A stretch of 11,971 nucleotides of DNA from Saccoglossus kowalevskii (Eukaryota > Hemichordata > Enteropneusta > Harrimaniidae): the NCBI RefSeq assembly GCF_000003605.2, contig NW_003120974.1, forward strand, positions 1,512 to 13,482, in the 5' to 3' direction. A program made the position numbers and the translations under genes. Below are positions 9,087-11,971 of this stretch, in pieces (positions within the stretch are counted from its first letter, which is position 1; every line of letters starts with the position of its first letter). The notes beneath the pieces were generated by a model. It saw nothing but the letters and a program-made list of their open reading frames with translations. It was not told where the DNA came from and searched no databases.

Positions 9087-9694
9087 ACTATGTTTCTGAT
9101 TTTTTCACTGTTGCCTCATAGGATAATGATCTTTGAAAATGCGTCTCGGAATTGCTATGTGCCCCATAGTTCTGGAGATATAGTCCGTTGAACATTATGG
9201 ACTAAAATTTTATAAACTCAACGCCAACGGCTCACATAAACGTCTATGAGACATAATATTTTAGCCCATTTTGTGGCGAATAGATTGTTAATTTATACAT
9301 CGTTAGCGCAAAGTAAAGTGTTACAAGATGACATCTTCAATAGTCAAAAATTAGTTCCCGTAAAAACTCAATAAAACGTTTCTTCGAATTTGACCACTTA
9401 TAAACAGCAAATATCTACCATTCCGATCAAACTGTATAAATGTACAACTATATGATCTGCGAGAACTGTTATATCGTGAAAAAATGGATGGTTGTTTCTC
9501 AAAAAAGTGGGTGCTAACTTGAACAACATGGCGTTCAGCGCAGTTAATTTATTCAGGCCCCTTGTTATGTTAAACTGCGTCATCAGTACAATTGGTTCTC
9601 TAAACACAGGTCGGGCCATCATGACAACATATATTTACTTACGGGATACACGTCAATATGTCACTGCCAATTTCATTTACAGACTGTAATTCTA

Positions 9695-9883
9695 CTATGA
9701 GCCAGCGTCTGTATCCAGGATTTCCATCTCGTCGTCGTTGTCTGAACTGTCGGTGTCGCAGTGACAATCATTTAGGAAATTTTGTTTGCGCCGAACTTTT
9801 GTTGTAACTGTCGATAGGCTCGTTTTCAAAGCACTCCGCAGGCTGACTATAATATTAGCCCAGGTCACTTTAATTTTTGCCAT
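9695..9883 (-). CDS. Candidate small protein or first exon on the minus strand (62 aa), unrecognised
   Basis: This is an ATG-initiated minus-strand frame of 62 codons ending in tandem TAG TAG. The ATG has A at -3 and G at +4, a favourable animal start context. The product is strongly charge-polarised: residues 1-35 carry basic residues including a KVRRK cluster (29-33), and residues 43-59 carry nine Asp/Glu (DTDSSDNDDE, then MEILDTD). I know no family for it. It lies antisense inside the presumed receptor intron in a patch that is GC-richer than its surroundings. A second minus-strand open frame (9398-9622) follows in the same frame after several stops. A micropeptide, the remnant of a retrocopy or mobile element, or chance are all possible. 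No splice or polyadenylation evidence decides it. Confidence 0.25.
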   Translation of the reverse strand: MAKIKVTWANIIVSLRSALKTSLSTVTTKVRRKQNFLNDCHCDTDSSDNDDEMEILDTDAGS

Positions 9884-11944
9884 GATTTTATTAAGTTATT
9901 TTAATATTTTAAAAAACACTGCGTTGTTAAAACACAGTAATGTTTGCTTGTGCTTCGCGATCGCATAACGGACACTAATTATAGATTACACAGGATATAA
10001 TAAAGTTGGATGGTCAGCAAATCAGTATGCAAATTAAATCCTTTGTCTTCCGTCTGCCTTTCAACACGATGTTTAAATGTATGGAGGGCATGTTTACCCA
10101 CAACTAGATTTTTTGGAATAAACTGAAATTACGCATCAAATGCATTGCGCACAGTAAACTTGAACTAAAGACAAAGAAAGTACACAATATAATGTTTCAT
10201 AATCCGAATTATTATGCACAGACCTGTTTAACTTTGAATATTTTTTTTTAATATTAATCACCTGTTAATTTACTGCTTTTACATTGAGTACTAATTATCC
10301 CACCACAATGAAACTTGTTACATATATGCTCTAGAACAATGCGCAACCTGCTGCTAAGTTTGGGGTTAAAATCTGTTTATATTAATTACACATGTTGCAT
10401 AATAATTCATAATATTTCGGTTTAATCAAATTTTAATAAATTGGATACATAGATGGTCTGTGATATATTTCACTGACTTTATTAGTGTTACATTAAAATA
10501 TGTGCATGTTAATCGCCTGATTTTCATAATTAGACACTTGTCATCCTACTATCTATCACCTATCATCTTATTTCAATGAATGAAAAATACTCTATTACAG
10601 TGTGACAATCTAATTCGTTTTTAATTTATATACATCCAAAATAATTCTCATTATTGGTGATAAAATGAAAACTTGGACATGTATGTCACATGAAAAGATT
10701 CCACCACAGGTCTTTATAAATTGTGCATATCATAAAATATTAATTTGATACAAAATCAAAATACATCTTGCAATTATAACCTAAAGGCTAGATTTACGAT
10801 GACATTTAGCGGTTCAGTGCAAAAGATACTTTTACAAACAGTACATTTAGCTTTTTTTTGGCAACACAAGTAATGTTATAAATAAATGCCTAAATCTATA
10901 TTTATATACATCGATAGTTATATATCCATAGGTACATATCGATTTCACAATCTGTTCAAACTTTAAAGCTTATAACACATTTATATTGTTGACATGTGTT
11001 ACATTATGGTTGTTCATGATCATTCAGTATTTGATGATCGCATTTAAAAAAACATAATAACACATATTGTTGTACAGTCTTAATTGTTTTACTGATACCC
11101 AGTTGCAATAAACAAATGGAACAACAACAATTTTAAGTCCATCTTTTCTAGTATACAACCTAATTCAGGCAATTATTGCGTGTTGCGACATCAATATGAA
11201 GTCCATGAGTTGGAAAAAAATGATGCGGAAAATGTGAGCTATGTACAACTATACTACTGTACTTTTCAAAGGAGGGTACATGTGGAAGGCTTCAATACAA
11301 TATGCCATTTAGATACAATAGAAAACAGTTCAAATAGTGCAATGATAAAAGATCTGAATAAAAATAGGATAATAACGTTGATCTAAATTGCAAGTAGTCT
11401 CCTTCTTTCGTCTGGTATTTGACACACATTTTTCTACGTAAATTGTCAAAGCGTATGGAATTGTGCTTCAGTCTATAATGAGATACCAAATTCTGATTCT
11501 TAATCTCAATTAAAGTCAACTACAGGGATCAAAACGCTCACATGAATTGTTTTCCTCAACGAAAGGAGGCAAAACGGATAGTATCGCTCTATATCAAGTC
11601 GTTGACTCACTCCATTGTTAGGGCTTATTTTTCTCATGTTCGTCGTGTGTCATGGAGGATATTGGGTTTGCATATACATTCTAGAACCAACAAGAGTTCA
11701 TATACTACAATAAATTTAGTAACAAACTAAGTCATTGGTGATATGCAGTGTGTTGACAGCCGGCGAATGAAAATCATTCTGTTATCTCAAGTATCTTAAT
11801 ACAGGTTATGCTGGTGATCTAACATGGCGGGACACAAACTTACTAACACTACACACACTGATTGTATTTATGGACAGTGCACACATGTCATGTTGAGTTT
11901 ACTATTATTATTATGATTAATCAGATTTATGTTTCTCATTACAG

Positions 11945-11971
11945 TGGCCATGCTAAACTGTAGTTCATTCC
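11945..11971 (+). CDS. Possible start of the next receptor exon (partial, cut by window end)
   Basis: A pyrimidine-rich acceptor (TTTCTCATTACAG) is followed by 27 nt. Of the three frames, only the phase-1 frame demanded by the previous donor is free of stops to the window end. It reads V-A-M-L-N-C-S-S-F. The other two frames hit TAA and TAG within 20 nt. The residues do not look like the start of a third Tie-type EGF module, which would begin with a cysteine. They could begin an immunoglobulin or fibronectin type III domain, both of which occur in Tie ectodomains, but nine residues cannot decide this. The stretch is short, so an open frame here could be chance. Confidence 0.4.

Larger units (their letters stand above)
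7790..11944 (+). other. Probable second intron of the receptor gene
   Basis: The donor GTAAGT at 7790 is strong. The best acceptor in the right phase is TTTCTCATTACAG ending at 11944, giving an intron of about 4,155 bp. The stretch is AT-rich. Apart from a T13 run (9074-9086), a GC-richer patch near 9.4-9.85 kb with a minus-strand small ORF, and scattered A/T-rich tracts, I see nothing of note from 7790 to 9380 or from 9990 to 11800. If the acceptor at 11944 is not used, the intron simply runs out of the window. Confidence 0.55.

Noticed and set aside
11180-11730. Several open frames on both strands of 60-75 codons
   Set aside because: They overlap on opposite strands and have no motif, good start context or splice signal supporting any of them.
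11816-11905. A 30-codon phase-1 open frame after a TCTTAATACAG acceptor
   Set aside because: The frame is compatible but it has no usable donor before its stop, no cysteine pattern, and a better acceptor lies 130 nt downstream.

Overview
The window looks like animal (metazoan) genomic DNA. It is AT-rich, has no bacterial-style gene packing, carries microsatellites and long non-coding stretches, and contains short cysteine-rich coding islands bounded by canonical splice signals. The only secure protein-coding content is two exons on the + strand (3172-3303 and 7643-7789). Each encodes one complete 8-cysteine EGF-like module. Their order, cysteine spacing and the PDPYGCSC-like motif in the second match the first two EGF modules of Tie (angiopoietin receptor) family receptors. 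A marine invertebrate such as a mollusc, brachiopod, annelid or lancelet is my inference from the AT-rich intronic background and the Tie-like but non-vertebrate sequence. The species cannot be read from the window.

Layout: 1-3171 is upstream non-coding DNA, at least its 3' part being the intron that feeds the first exon. It holds a TA-rich microsatellite inside a candidate 550-bp inverted-repeat-bounded element. Exon A (EGF 1) is at 3172-3303. Intron 3304-7642 (4.3 kb) holds a second, diverged copy of the repeat found at 1.6-1.9 kb, a GC-richer stretch at about 4.6-5.7 kb that looks like decayed coding or mobile-element DNA, a strong hairpin at 6125-6159, and a structured GC-rich island at about 6.39-6.60 kb with tRNA-like promoter boxes. 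Exon B (EGF 2) is at 7643-7789. From 7790 to 11944 I see only intron-like DNA, apart from one charge-polarised small minus-strand ORF (9695-9883). A strong acceptor at 11944 is followed to the window end by the only open frame, which is also the phase the preceding exon requires, so a third exon probably begins there.

Both secure exons are symmetric phase 1-1, so they join in frame and code for part of the extracellular region of one receptor. The signal peptide, transmembrane segment and intracellular catalytic domain lie outside the window. The protein could therefore be a Tie-like tyrosine kinase or another receptor type that borrowed the same EGF modules. I found no convincing rRNA gene, CRISPR array, intact transposase or viral gene.
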